From Lotus japonicus (taxonomy: Eukaryota > Streptophyta > Magnoliopsida > Fabales > Fabaceae), in NCBI RefSeq assembly GCF_012489685.1, contig NC_080043.1:16796223-16860222 (forward strand): 64,000 bases of DNA, in the 5' to 3' direction. Below, piece after piece: positions 12,366 to 25,000 of the stretch (positions within the stretch are counted from its first letter, which is position 1; each line of letters starts with the position of its first letter). The notes below the pieces were generated by a model. The model saw only the letters and a program-made list of their open reading frames with translations. It was not told where the DNA came from and did no database searches. The position numbers were made by a program, and so were the translations under genes.

Positions 12366-12513
12366 ATCAGACGTTATGGCTACTGATTGGACTTGAAGAT
12401 CGAATGGTCGAGAGCACAAAGTATTTGAATCGTTAGAATCGAACGGCTGCGATAAAAAATGCTTGGTGTCTCCAAGCTAAAGCAGTCGACAACCAACATT
12501 CTTGGGGGGCAAC
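12366..12513 (+). repeat. Orphan Tat 3'-internal fragment with polypurine tract
   Basis: This stretch matches the sequence just upstream of the 3' LTR of element A (25746-25850). Both contain 'gacgttatggct', 'ggacttgaagatcgaatggt' and end in the polypurine-like 'cttggggggcaac'. The left copy has about 42 bp (12440-12481) that the right copy lacks. An internal 3' end does not belong outside a 5' LTR, so this looks like a remnant of a second element joined head-to-tail or a recombination product. Confidence 0.7.
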
Positions 12514-13342
12514 TGTTAAGCTAAAAATTACGAGTACTACGATTCTCGACATCATGGTGCAAAGGTATATTCTCGACAGAAAGGGTTACGGCGAGACCGG
12601 CGACTCAGCACATGGTGTCCCCCAAAGCCAAGTTAGTAAGAGCTATATCTCGACAAACTCAGCAGATGAAGGAATCTCGATCATCCTAACGGAAGAGGCA
12701 GTTACCGAGTAACAAGCAACTACAAGCACGTGCATATACCCACGATGCCACGAATAGCAACGGTTACCCACGACTCAGGACCACCCACGTGGCAATAGAG
12801 TCACGTGCGCGAAGACCACCGGCTAAACGTGGGGTAAGGCGCCAAAATTCAAACCCACGAAGCCATCATGCATTGAAGAAAAAAAACCGCCAAGAACGTG
12901 GAGGCAGAAACAGCACTATAAATAGAAGAAGCAGCAGCAGAAAGAAGGGTTCCCAACTCTAGCTCTGAAAATTCACCAGAAAGCTCCAAATGTCCGCATC
13001 AATGAGACTCAAGGAGCAATACGTGATGATGAAGGAGTATGTTGCAGAACCAACACTTTAGTTTTCCTGTATTTAAGCTTGTTAATTCCCAGTCCCTTTA
13101 TGCATTTTTCTGTCAAGATCCTCATTTCTTGTAGCTTTTGTGTTATTTTGATGTATATGATTTCTTTGTAATCGACCCGTGCTTAATGAAATTCAGTTCT
13201 GTTTAAACCAACTTGTCGTTGTCGAAAAAGCACTTACACACGCACAACACTTTGGCAAAACGTTTTCTCAAAAGGACCCTGAATCTAAACTTCCTTTAGT
13301 CGAACTAAGAGGATATTTGTTTACCAAAAATCCATGTAAACA
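12514..13342 (+). repeat. 5' LTR of Tat element A
   Basis: 829 bp, TGTTAAGC...TGTAAACA, with a TATA box (TATAAATA) at 12917-12924. The LTR is rich in 'tcgac/tcga' motifs like the rest of the element. Confidence 0.88.
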
Positions 13343-13345
13343 AAT

Positions 13346-13363
13346 TGGCACGCCCAGTGGGAC
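13346..13363 (+). promoter_or_regulatory. Putative primer-binding site, Tat element A
   Basis: 'tggcacgcccagtgggac' begins three bases after the LTR. It has the TGG start and position of a PBS. I cannot assign the matching tRNA without comparison to tRNA sequences. Confidence 0.65.
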
Positions 13364-13401
13364 CGTTTTTGTGAAAACTAAGTTTTACAGAAGCGTTTTG
13401 T

Positions 13402-15039
13402 GTGTTTAGTTTATTGCATGCTATTTGGTATTTGTTACTTGCCTTAGTTGTGATTTATATGCACCTAAGGAGTGGTAAGACTATAAGTATGGCAAGCAAT
13501 CGAGGGAGAACCTCCCCCCAAGGGTCTAACGTGGGCAATCAGGGTAGCCCCGGGGGAAGTAGTGGTAATAATAATGAGGAAGTGTCTATTGGGATGGGAC
13601 CTGGCACCACTATGCCAACCCAGAATGTGGCAATCTCTGCAGTTGCAGAAATGCCTGTATCTACATCAGTACAGGCACAAATTGTTCCAACTATCACGAG
13701 AGGAGATGTGCCTTATGGTATGCTCATGTCTGTAATGCAAGGCATACAGGGCACATATTCGACATTCCCCGAGAATGTTCCTCCATTTAGCATACCCCCC
13801 TTTGGGGCAAATGGAACAATGTTGAACTTAGGGAGTCAAGTTAGCCCTCCCGGCACTATCCCTGGGTCCAGTTCACAAATTTATTTGTCTACAGTTATGA
13901 ATACTAGTTCACTTCAAGCCATTAGGCAGCAAGTAGTTGATAGTAACCATGAGATGGTTAACATGTTATCTCGACAGATAGGTGAACTAATTAACCCTGT
14001 GCTCCAAAATAATAATGCCAATAATCAGCATTTGGCACATTAGATGGATCGTTTGGCGACAGCTCTGGGAGCACCAGTCGAAATTCAACCAGCACCAGGG
14101 GTTAACCAGATTCCAGTGCCTAACCATGTCCCCGCTCATGTGCGCTATCAAGCGCCACAACACCAAAACATGGGGGCAAACCCTTTGTTTGGGGGAAACG
14201 AGGCAGTGCAGCCACCGTTGCAAAATGTGTATATGGTGAACAGGGAAGAACATGCTGATGGTGTGTTAGAAAGAATTCGACACCAGAATGCTGGGGGGCA
14301 ACAAAATGTTGCTGCCGTAGTGGAACAATTGTTGAACCAACATGGTTTCAACGTGGGTTTCGCGAATAGACCCCATTTCGTCTCAGCCTTTACAGAGGAG
14401 GTCCTCGAATCAGAACTTCCCCGAGGCTGGAAGGTCCCCAAATTTACTAAGTTCTCGGGGGATTCAAGAGAGTCCACTGTGGAACACATAGCCAGGTACC
14501 AAATCGAAGCAGGGGACTTGGCCATCAATGAAAATTTAAAAATGAAGTACTTCCCGAGTTCTTTAACTAAGAATGCATTTACCTGGTTCACCACCCTCGC
14601 TCCTAGGTCAGTCCACACATGGGCCCAGTTGGAAAGGATTTTCCATGAACAGTTCTTTAGGGGAGAGTGCAAAGTGAGCTTGAAGGATTTGGCTAGTGTC
14701 AAAAGAAAGCCAGCAGAATCTATTGATGATTATCTAAACAGGTTTAGGATGCTTAAATCTCGATGTTTCACTCACGTCCCTGAACACGAGTTAGTGGTCT
14801 TAGCCGCTGGTGGTTTAGAGTATTCTATTAGAAAGAAAATCGATACTCAATACATTCGAGATATGTCTCTGCTCGCAGATAGAGTAAGGTACATCGAATT
14901 CCTAAAGGCCGAAAAGTCTGAGGAAAGGGCCAAGACTACTAAGTGGCCAAAGAAGGAAAAAGTGGCGTACATAGATGCACCCAGTATGTCAAAGTCCATG
15001 TGTCTATCGAGAAGTCCCTGCAGACGTCGAATTAAATGA
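13402..15039 (+). pseudogene. Tat element A gag, broken by stop codon
   Basis: Two in-frame pieces (13402-14043 and 14044-15039) are separated only by TAG at 14041-14043, probably a former CAG. The likely start is Met at 13459 or 13489; the upstream hydrophobic residues look like read-in from the leader. The first piece is Gly/Ser/Pro-rich. The second contains the Retrotrans_gag capsid region (RYQIEAGDLAIN to about KSEERAK, with TWFTTL and FFRGECKVSLKDL). The frame is lost again at about 14960-15015, where gag continues in another frame. Role: capsid of the element's particle. It cannot be made as one protein from this copy. Confidence 0.85.
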
Positions 15040-17103
15040 TGTCAATTTGGCTGAACTTCAGCCAGGCGATCCTTATGTTTGTAAAGCATTGAAGCCACGT
15101 GAAAACAAACTTGGGGAGGAAAACCCCAAGAGCACGATTCCGGCTGTGAAAACTTATACTTTTGATGTGACCAAATGTGATGCAATTTATGATATACTTG
15201 TGTCTGATGTTTTGCTTGTGGTCCCTAAAGACCAAAAACTTCCTTCTCCTGAACAAAGGAAAGGGAAGAAATATTGCAAATATCACAACTTTTTTTGCCA
15301 TTGGACCTCACAGTGTGTTCGTTTCAGGGACCTTGTGCAAGGGGCATTGGACTCAGGAAGACTCAAGTATGATGAAAAAGCCAAAAGTCAAATGAAGATC
15401 GATTCTGATCCACTGCAGATAGCTGAGGCCAACTATGTAGAGCCTTTCTACATTGGCATGGTCGACATTTCTGAAAAGCTAGGTCTGGGCTTGACGCTTG
15501 AAGAGGCAAGAGAAGAAAACATAACTGTCGAAGAGCCAGAAGTCGAGAAAGAAGTGAGCTTGGAAGAGGTTTATCCCAATGCTGGAGAAACTCTAGTCGA
15601 GTTTCTATCCCGGAGCAAAGATGGCGAGAAAGAAGTCATGCTGTGCCCTCGATGCAGCGCCGTTTTCGACAAATCTGCAGCCAAGGCCTACCAAGATTCA
15701 GAAATGAAAAGACATTATCAGAAGAAAGCTCCTGTATCCAGGAGACTGAAATACCCCCACGAGGAGTGGGTTGAGAGAGATCAAGAACTCGATGGCCATA
15801 AAGGCCAAAAGTTAAGAAGTAAGGACAAGACTTATGTCCCTGATGCTGGGTTACCAAAAAATCAATGGTTTAAGCCAGCACCTCCAAGGCCAAAACCATA
15901 CCCCAAGTGGCAGAAAATCGATTTAGGTCAGGGGTCTTCCTATATCAACAATTCCCGTGTGTCGCGGAACTATTCCTATGGCTCTGGGAACTATTATGCT
16001 CCTGAACAAATGACCAGAACTCAGTTCAGACGTTTCCTGAGGAAAAGGAAAGCGGAAAGGGAAAGGGGTGGCAAGTTCCGTTCATTATGGGACATAAAGC
16101 CAGAAGACAACCCGCGCAATGAACCTAGTGTCGCGTCAATCATCAATCAACTTGACCACGCCATCAAACAAGGAGCACCGTGCCACCAAATCCAGCTAAG
16201 GAAAAAGGGAAGGATGTTGTCGAGGATGAGGATGAGGACATGCTCGAGGATTTTGATGACAGTGAAGGAGAGGATCTTAACATCATCTGCATAGTGTCTA
16301 TCTTACCCGCTGAATTCGACAGAATCTCGGAGGTCACCGAGAATGAAGAAGACTACTACGACGAGGAAGAGCCAGATGACAACCCCTTGTGCTACTACGT
16401 GATGCAAAAAGGATCCGTCGAAGACGAAAGAGCTATCTTCCAAAGGCCAACGGAGCAGATGAAAAGCCACTTGAAGCCGTTATTTGTTTGGGCCAAAGTC
16501 GACGAAAAAGGAGTCAATAAAGTTCTTGTCGACGGAGGGGCCACAATCAATTTAATGCCTAAGTTCATGCTCAAGAAATTGGGCAAAACTGAAGCAGACC
16601 TAATCCCTCACGACATGGTCCTTTCCGATTACGAAGGGAAGACATGTTCTTCTTTAGGAGCAATCATGTTGAACATAACCGTAGGAACGGTGGCCCGTTC
16701 CACATTGTTCATCGTGGTGCCCTCAAAAGCCAACTACAACCTGCTATTGGGGAGAGAATGGATCCACGGCGTGGGGGCAGTGCCCTCAACCCTGCACCAA
16801 CGTATCTCCATTTGGAAATCAGATGGGGTCGTCGAGAACGTGCAAGCAGATCAAAGCTACTATTTAGCGGAGACAGGTTACGTCGGCAAAAAGAATTTCG
16901 AGAAAAGTTTAGCCACAATTGCTCCTCTAGACACAGTGGCTAACCAATATTTCAACCCGTACTCAGAGTACTCAGTGACGTTGGATCCCATTAGGGGATT
17001 AAACCTTAATGAAGCATACAAACCTGATGCCATGAGTGGATGGCACAGCGATGAAGAAAAGGATGCCAAAACTGAGTGGCAAAATGAGGTTAAAGATGAT
17101 TAA
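15000..17103 (+). pseudogene. Tat element A gag C-terminus and protease, frameshifted
   Basis: Two overlapping frames continue the polyprotein. Frame 14975-16294 holds the CCHC-like knuckle (YCKYH...C..WTSQC, about 15270-15315) and a basic region. After a shift near 16180 the frame 16180-17103 holds an acidic linker and the aspartic protease: VDGGATINLMP with active-site D118 of that frame, then LLGREWIHG. A further shift near 17090 leads to pol. The protease would process gag-pol. The three frame changes make this copy non-functional unless frameshifts are used, which is unlikely for all of them. Confidence 0.85.
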
Positions 17104-20100
17104 TTCGAGCCTAGCTCGAATTTCGGCTTACGCAGCCGAAAACAGAATAAGGACGGCCTTAGAGGCCGCAAGAATAGCCAAAGAAATGGCTACTGACGAA
17201 GCCAATGCCTCCATTCTGCCTGTCGAAATGACATCTCAGGAGGAGGCAACAACAAATAAGGATAACACGTGCGTAGAAGAAAATGAGCAGAGTGTCGATG
17301 AATGCGAATTCGATGACCTTCGTAATTTGAGGCTAGATTGCATCTACGATGACGGTCCATTAGGTTTCGAGAAGCCAGTGGTCGACATTTCCAAGAAAAT
17401 GGAAGCACAAGACCCTTTGGAAGAAGTGGACTTGGGTGTTGGCTTAGAAAAGAGGCCAACATACATCAGTGCGCTTATCGACCCAGAATTAAAGGATAAG
17501 ATGGTCAAACTACTCAAGGAATTCAAAGACTGTTTCGCTTGGGATTACGATGAAATGCCTGGCCTTAGTCGAGGTTTAGTGGAATTGAAATTGCCCATCA
17601 AAGAAGACAAGAAACCAGTCAAGCAATTACCCAAGAGGTTCCACCCAGATGTGTTGGTGAAAATTAAGGAAGAAATCGAAAGACTCCTCAAGTGCAAATT
17701 TATCAGAACAGCTCGATATGTGGATTGGTTGGCTAACGTGGTCCCAGTGATCAAGAAAAACGGAAAGATGAGGGTTTGCATTGATTTTTGAGATCTTAAT
17801 GCTGCCACTCCAAAAGACGAGTATCACATGCCCGTTGCCGAGATGATGGTGGATTCAGCTGCCGGCCACGAATACCTAAGCCTGTTAGATGGTTATTCAG
17901 GCTACAACCAAATCTTCATAGCAGAAGAAGATGTGTCGAAGACAGCTTTTCGATGCCCTGGTGCCTTGGGGACATATGAGTGGGTGGTCATGCCATTTGG
18001 ACTGAAAAACGCTGGCGCGACCTACCAAAGGGTAATGAATACCATTTTCCATGACTTTATTGAAACTTTTATGCAGGTGTATATCGATGATATTGTGGTA
18101 AAATCCCCATCAAGGGATGACCATTTAGCCCATTTAAGGAAATCCTTTGAGAGGATGAGGAAATATGGCTTGAAGATGAATCCCCTTAAGTGTGCCTTTG
18201 GTGTTATTGCAGGTGACTTTTTGGGTTTTGTGGTGCATAAAAAGGGCATCGAGATCAACAAAAACAAAGCTAAAGCCATTCTCGACACGAGTCCACCAAC
18301 CAGCAAGAAACAACTGCAATCATTGTTGGGAAAGATTAACTTCCTAAGGAGATTCATTGCCAACATCAGCGAGAAGACCAAATCATTTTCCCCACTTCTT
18401 CGACTTAAAAAAGAAGATGCGTTCCGCTGGGAAGCAGAGCACCAAAAAGCGTTCGATGAACTCAAAGTGTACTTGTCCAGCCCACCTGTAATGGCACCAC
18501 CTATAAGAGGAAAGCCAATGAAGCTGTATATCTCTGCCACAGATGGAACCATTGGAAGCATGTTGGCTCAAGAAGATGAAGATAGCAAGGAAAGAGCCAT
18601 ATTTTACTTAAGTAGGGTGTTGAATGATGCAGAAACTCGATACACCATGATCGAGAAATTGTGCATATGCTTGTACTTCTCTTGTGTAAAGCTGAAATAT
18701 TATATAAAGCCAATTGATGTAATGGTTTTTTCTCATTATGATATAATAAAGCACATGTTATCTAAACCTATCTTGCATAGTCGAATTGGTAAATGGGCTC
18801 TGGCCCTAACCGAATATTCACTCACTTACGCCCCACTAAAGGCAGTTAAGGGGCAGGCAATTGCTGATTTCCTAGTAGATCATACTTTGCCTAAAGAAAT
18901 TGTAACTTATGTGGGCATCCAACCTTGGAAGCTCTTTTTCGACGGTTCCAGCCATAAAAATGGCACCGGAATCGGGATGTTCATAGTATCCCCAGGGGGC
19001 ATCCCCACGAAATTCAAGTTTAGGATTAAGAAGAATTGCTCGAACAATGAGGCCGAGTATGAGGCATTGATATCAGGCCTCGAGATCCTGATAGCCTTTG
19101 GAGCAAAGAATGTTGTCGTAAAAGGAGACTCTGAGTTGGTAATAAAACAACTTACCAAGGAATACAAATGCGTCAGTGAAAATTTAGCTAAGTACTACAC
19201 GAAAGCTAATAGTTTGTTGGCCAAATTTGACGAAGCTAGGCTAGGCCATGTTTCCAGGGTAAACAATCAAGAAGCCAATGAATTGGCACAAATCGCGTCA
19301 GGATATATGGTCGATAAATGTAGGCTAAAAGAGCTTATCGAGATCAAAGAAAAACTAAACCCCTCTGACCTCAACATCCTGGTCATTGACAATATGGCAC
19401 CTAATGATTGGAGAAAACCAATTGTCGATTACTTGCAAAATCCTGTGGGTACCACAGACAGAAAGACAAAATACAGGGCAATGAGCTATGTCATCATGGG
19501 AAACGAACTATTCAAGAAAAACGTCGACGGAACACTATTGAAGTGTTTAAGTGAAGACGACGCGTTCATAGCAATCTCGGCTGTTCACGATGGGTTATGT
19601 GGTGCCCACCAGGCAGGAATCAAGATGAAATGGATCCTATTTCGACAAGGGATGTACTGGCCTACTATCATGAAAGATTGTATGGAGTATGCCAAGGGGT
19701 GCCAAGATTGCCAGAGACACGCAGGGATACAACATGTGCCAGCAAGCGAATTACACTCAATCATTAAACCTTGGCCATTCAGGGGATGGGCTTTAGACCT
19801 ATTTGGCGAAATTAACCCATGTTCTTCTAGACAGCATAAGTACATCATAGTGGCTATAGATTACTTTACCAAGTGGGTAGAGGCAATTCCTCTACAAAAT
19901 GTGACCCAGGACACGGTGATCGAGTTCATTCAGAATCACATAGTGTATCGCTTTGGGCTACCTGAGTCACTCACTACAGACCAAGGCACGGTGTTTGTAG
20001 GCCAAAAGGTGGCGTCATTCGCAGAGTCTTGGGGTATAAAACTCCTAACCTCGACTCCTTATTATGCTCAAGCGAACGGCCAAGTAGAAGCGGCCAATAA

Positions 20101-20663
20101 AGCATTAATCTCTTTGATTAAAAAACATGTCGGTCGAAAACCTAAAAACTGGCATCAAACGTTAGGCCAAGTGCTTTGGGCTTACAGGAATTCACCTAAG
20201 GAAGCTACCGGAACAACGCCATTTCGACTAGCATACGGCCAAGAAGCGGTATTACCAGCAGAAATATATTTACAGTCATGCAGAATTCAAAGGCAAGAGG
20301 AAATTCCAAGTGAAGATTATTGGAATATGATGCTTGATGAATTAGTCGATCTCGACGAAGAAAGGCTATTGGTGTTGGATACCTTAACCAGGCAAAAGGA
20401 TCGCGTTGCTAAAGCTTATAATAAAAAGGTTAGAGCTAAATCTTTTATGCCCGGTGATTACGTATGGAAGGTTGTCTTACCAATTGATAAAAAAGATGGG
20501 AAAGTGGGCTCCAAACTGGGAAGGCCCTTTCACGGTCGAGAAAGTTCTCCTAAACAACGCTTATTCGATTAAGGAATTAGGAAGTCGAAATCGACAAATG
20601 ACGATAAATGGCAAATACTTAAAAACGTATAAGCCAACGGTGCATGAAATAAACATCGAATAA
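17104..20663 (+). pseudogene. Tat element A pol: RT, RNase H, aRNase H, integrase (inactivated)
   Basis: RT starts in frame 17036-17791 and is cut by TGA at 17789-17791, exactly at the first arginine position of the common CIDFRDLN motif (CGA to TGA). The same frame then continues 17828-20572. Positions within that second piece: YIDDIVV at 85-91; first RNase H about 230-335; second RNase H about 368-490 with D372, E410 and D434; integrase zinc ligands H587, H594, C625 and C628; core D657, D718 and E754. A shift at the A-run near 20490 moves the last 55 or so residues (KWAPNWEGPF...) to the frame ending at 20663. This order is diagnostic for Tat/Ogre. Confidence 0.92.
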
Positions 20664-20742
20664 GGAAGTAAAAGAAAATAAATTGCCAAACTCGAATGTT
20701 TTATTAATTAGAATAGAGCATTACAACTATGGCAAAGAAACT

Positions 20743-21228
20743 TTAAAAGGGAGGATTGGCCCTATAACTATCGTATGTGGCCCTAAGAGGCTCCATGCGC
20801 CTCAAGACATCCTCTTGTTGGGATTCCAGTCTCGATTTCTCCTGTCGAAGATCCAGCTCCTCACGGGCAGTGGAAGAAAGCTTGTCCACCAAGGCTTTCA
20901 GAGCTCCCACACTCCCCCCAGGGTCCGCTTGGTTCAGAGCAGCCTTCAACACTTCAAATTCCTCCATCTTCTCATCAATTTGGTGTTCAGCAAAGAACAC
21001 TCGAGCAGTAAGCTCCCGGTGTTCTTCATATAAGGGTACAGCTTCATGCAGGAGGCCCAGAAACTCCAGGAGAGGGGTCTTTACAGAGGCAATAATATTC
21101 CTCTGCAGAAGCTGGTTAATGAGCCCGGTAAGCTCTTCAGCCAGAGAAAGAGAGGAATGCAATTCCCAAAACAGGTCTTGGTCAAAGGCCAAGCTCCGGA
21201 TCTGGTTAAGAACCCGACGGCTAGCCAT
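20743..21228 (-). CDS. Antisense coiled-coil protein gene of Tat element A
   Basis: An intact 161-residue frame on the strand opposite to pol, starting 65 bp beyond the pol end. It begins MASRRVLNQIRSL and is almost entirely predicted helix, with long heptad-rich stretches (EEHRELTARVFFAEHQIDEK; about residues 75-155). I recognise no enzymatic motif. A TATA box lies 96-103 bp upstream (21324-21331), so it may be its own transcription unit rather than the last exon of the antisense gene at 21977-25460. Extra antisense ORFs have been reported in Tat-lineage elements, but I cannot say whether this one is related. Function unknown. Confidence 0.6.
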   Translation of the reverse strand: MASRRVLNQIRSLAFDQDLFWELHSSLSLAEELTGLINQLLQRNIIASVKTPLLEFLGLLHEAVPLYEEHRELTARVFFAEHQIDEKMEEFEVLKAALNQADPGGSVGALKALVDKLSSTAREELDLRQEKSRLESQQEDVLRRMEPLRATYDSYRANPPF

Positions 21229-21323
21229 GGCTGAAAGGGTTTGTAAGAGCAGGAAAGGAATTCTGGAAAAGAAGCAAGGGAGAGTTTGAAAAAGTTACTG
21301 AAGAGAAGTAACAAAAAACGCTC

Positions 21324-21331
21324 TATTTATA
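21324..21331 (-). promoter_or_regulatory. TATA box for antisense ORF 20743-21228
   Basis: TATAAATA on the minus strand, about 95-100 bp before the ATG at 21228, a normal distance for a plant promoter. No function was tested. Confidence 0.5.
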
Positions 21332-21741
21332 GTATAACAACAAAGGAGTGCATTAATTAATGGCAATCAGTTGCCAACTCTTCATCTTATGGTTACAGGC
21401 CATGTAGATTACCACTACCATCGTGAATAGCTTTAGCCTTTAATGAACAAAGACTTACATTGAATCAAGAAAACGTGGTATAAGATTGCAATAAATGGGT
21501 TTATCCCCCAGAAACCAAGCAACGACTACGTAAGGGGGTGCAAAGGAGTTTGAACGGTGCAACAATAAGTGAATAGCCGTCAGAATAAATGCACAATGGA
21601 AACTGAAAAGACATGGCAAATTAAACGTCAAATTATATGGCCCACGTGCCAAAACCATTGTTGAAATATTACATGCAAATTGGCATCGAAAGCCATGGTT
21701 AAAATAGTGTCATTATTACATACTGATAAGAGAGAGTCCTA

Positions 21742-22004
21742 AAGCAGGGATTTAAAAGAGTTCAAACGATCAGCAAAGGTGGCAATCTTGGCATCGAGAT
21801 CCTTCTTCACGGCCTGGTCAACCTCCAACTCCTTGATAACATCTTTTGTCGAGATGATCAGAGCTTTGGAGTCCTTAGTAAGCACATCCAACTGAGCCTT
21901 CACAACAGGGCCTTCCTCGACCAAATCAGCTCTCTTTTTCTCCAACTTGGTAATCTCTCGATGCAGCTCCTCAAGTTTAGTGGACTTCAGAGATTTCATC
22001 TGCA
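21742..22004 (-). pseudogene. Coiled-coil tail possibly belonging to antisense PMD gene
   Basis: An 88-residue frame (starting near 22005) is one base out of phase with the last exon of the PMD gene. It carries a strong coiled coil (KLEELHREITKLEKKRADL). The joining sequence 'gttttaattgcag' begins with GT and ends with AG but is only 13 bp, so it looks like a collapsed intron or a frame-shifting deletion. The intact ancestor may have extended to the stop at 21739. Confidence 0.5.
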
Positions 22005-25000
22005 ATTAAAACCTTCCTAGCAGTGAATTTCTTGAAGTCCTCTTTCATTGCTGCAACTTGAGCTTTACCAGAGGAGACTTTTGCTTCCTTAAGGCTGACA
22101 GCTTGACCAACGTCCTTGACTTGATGAAAGGTGGCTGAAGCATCCACTAAGAAAGATTGAAGGTTGGCCAAAGCAGCAGCCTGATGAGAATCAAGTTCTT
22201 GGCCAAGAAGGAAGACGAGCAATTCCTTAGCAGCATGGCTCGCTTGAGGGTCAGCTTGGATCTGGTCGAGAAACCCACCGGCGAAAACAATAGCCTTCAG
22301 CCGACCCATACTCTCCTCGATTTGCTGAAAGTTGGCCACCCCACTAGATTGAGCAGCCTCAGCAGTGGCACCAGCTTGATGGGGTGGAGAATCCCATTCC
22401 AAGGTGCCATCGAGAAAGCCATCCAAAGCTGCCAGCGGGTCCTCCTCAAATAAAGTATCGCGCTTTTCACTAGACACATGAGATGAAGAGCCACCCTTGG
22501 CTTGAGGCGAAGGTTGCACAGTGGCAGTCGATTTTGGAGGAGGCATAGGGTCATCATCCTTGCCTGGAAGAGGTTCTGCTTCGCGAATGGGAGAGGTTGC
22601 ACCTTGAGTTTCCTACAAGAGAAACCTCTTTAATGCCCTTTTCGATAAAGTAAAATGCATATTAGAGGAGCCAACAGAACATGAAAAAATATAAAGATAC
22701 CTGGCAAGCAGATTCCTTAGAAGGGCTTGAGTTGGTGGAGCTTCTGGAACGGCGGGGAGATTTATGACCATATTTGCTCCTAACCTTCCTCCTTCCCTCA
22801 GATGTTGAGGTCTTTTTAGCCGAGGATGCGGCCTTGGGAGGTTTCTCGACACCTTCAGCTTTGGATTTTGCAGGGTTGGGAGCTGGAGAATTCTCACGAG
22901 ATGGAGGATTGGAAATGGAATGCTCATGAACATCAGCCTGAAAATAAGGACAAACACAATCAGATTAGGAAATCACAGGTTAAAATGTCGCAAGATACCC
23001 TCGAGAACGGGGAACATACCTGAATGGAGGCGTCGCCACCACCTTCTTTGCCGTCGACTTCTAGTTGAACATCAGATGCCAACTTAGAAGCCCCACCGGT
23101 GGTGGAAACACGAGCCCCCTTGGCCCTCTTCTGACTAGCCGAAATAGCAGGCTTAGGTTTCCTTTTTCGACTCTGTCGAAGAATACGTTAGCCCATAATC
23201 CAAAGAAATTGAAAAGAAAAGGGGAAAAGCATGAGGAAAGTACCTTGAGCTTGTCAGCAAGACTGACATTATCATCCTCATCATCATCATCATCATCCTC
23301 AATCACGACTGGCTTGTCCTTGGAAGAATGAGCCACTGGAGAAATAACTTGAGGAGCTGGTTGGGTAATGACTTCAGCTGTAAACAAAAAGAGAAATTAA
23401 GAAGTAAAACAGGAAAACCTAGGCCAAGTCGAAGTATTACCTTGACCAATACGCATGTTCAGCGATATGTGGTTGAAGATTTCGACGGGCACATGATACG
23501 GAAAGTTCCATAAGTGGTACTTAGTCCAAGTCACTCGCTTTCGAGGAGGTAGAGCTTGATTGGCCAACACATTTATATTTACATGGTCAACCCATTTAGG
23601 CAAGACCGGTGGAAAGGCCAATGCAAACCTACTCGTAGGCAAAGATGGGAACCTAAAGCCAGTTTTTCGAACAACAAAAGATAGACCCTCCTCACCAGGA
23701 GGAACAACTAACTTGGATTTCTTGGCTTTAAATTCCCATTTTTGCCTTAATACCTGAGCTGCTTTCGCAACCGTATCTCGAAGGCGAAGAGTTGGATAAT
23801 ATACCACACCAAAGAACTCTTGAAAGGATCGAATTTCTGTCAGGTGCATACCTTTGGTCTTCTTCGGATCCTGCTTCTGCAAAAGAAAAGCATCTGTCAT
23901 GCATTGCAGACAATCTACGAGGGGCTTCGAAATTTGAGCCCAATACTCAGACCACCAGGCTTTGAAAGCATTAGTAGCATAATATGAAGGAGCGTAAGTG
24001 AAGGGGCTCAGGTTGAGAAGTTTCTTGTTATAAAAATGAACAGTCGTGTCGAAAGCAGAAGCCCTCTTAATAGCTCTGGGGTACAGGACTAGACTCTTGT
24101 CAAACAAAGTGTTGGGTAGAACTTGGCTAAGCCCAAACTGTCGAGAAACCAATTGAGGGTTGTAGCCACATAGAGTGTAGTCGCTGCTAGCAAAGCCCAC
24201 AGTTAAAACCCTAGGAGATAAGAGGGTCCTCCAGAGCGTGACGTGATGTTCTTTGGGCAATGCAGAATCAGAAGCATTAGGGTAAGAATTCCTCAGCCAG
24301 AAAGGGCCACGAATAGCCTTGCTATAAGGAGAGAAACTGGAACGATAATGCTTCAGCTCGAGAAACATGGTAAAGTACTTTCTGAAATCAGCTTCAAAAC
24401 TCGACGCATCATAAGCAGGGGTCAGGGTCTCGAGCCTGTGGGCATCAATCCTGATGTTAGAAACAGTTGGAGGATTATCTTGTACCGGCAGAAGAGATTC
24501 GAAGACCGCATTTAACCAAAGTTGAAATAGCCAAAGAGGTCCAGCCGCATTCAGAGAAATGGTCTTGGTATTCCGAATATCCTCGACAGCTTCATTCAAC
24601 ATTTGATAGAGGTTGCCAAGGACAAGCCTAGCCATAGCGAGTTGTCGACCCTCGTGGAGTAAATTGGCTAAGGGCAAAAGCTTAGCAGGTATACGCAAAG
24701 ACTTAGTGCAAAAGACATAAGCAGACAGCCAATACAGCAAAAACGCGACATGTTCAGCATCAGACACCTCACCACTCTCGACATAATGGTCCTTAATGAA
24801 TCGACTAAAAGAAATGTTGTCAGTAGGAATCGAGATGGGTTTAACAGTGGCAGGTGCAGAGTGATAATCATCACCAATGGGCCATAATCCGGTGATAGCA
24901 GCAACATCCAAGAGGGTGGGAGTAATCATGCCAAAGGGAACATGAAGGCAATTAGTGGACCTCTCCCAGAAATAAAGTGCACTCAACAGCATAGCAGGGT

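Noticed and set aside
14148..24515. Numerous ORFs opposite to gag-pol (for example 14148-14702, 18022-18561) or opposite to the PMD gene
   Set aside because: They are shadows of conserved coding frames on the other strand, without own motifs or promoters.
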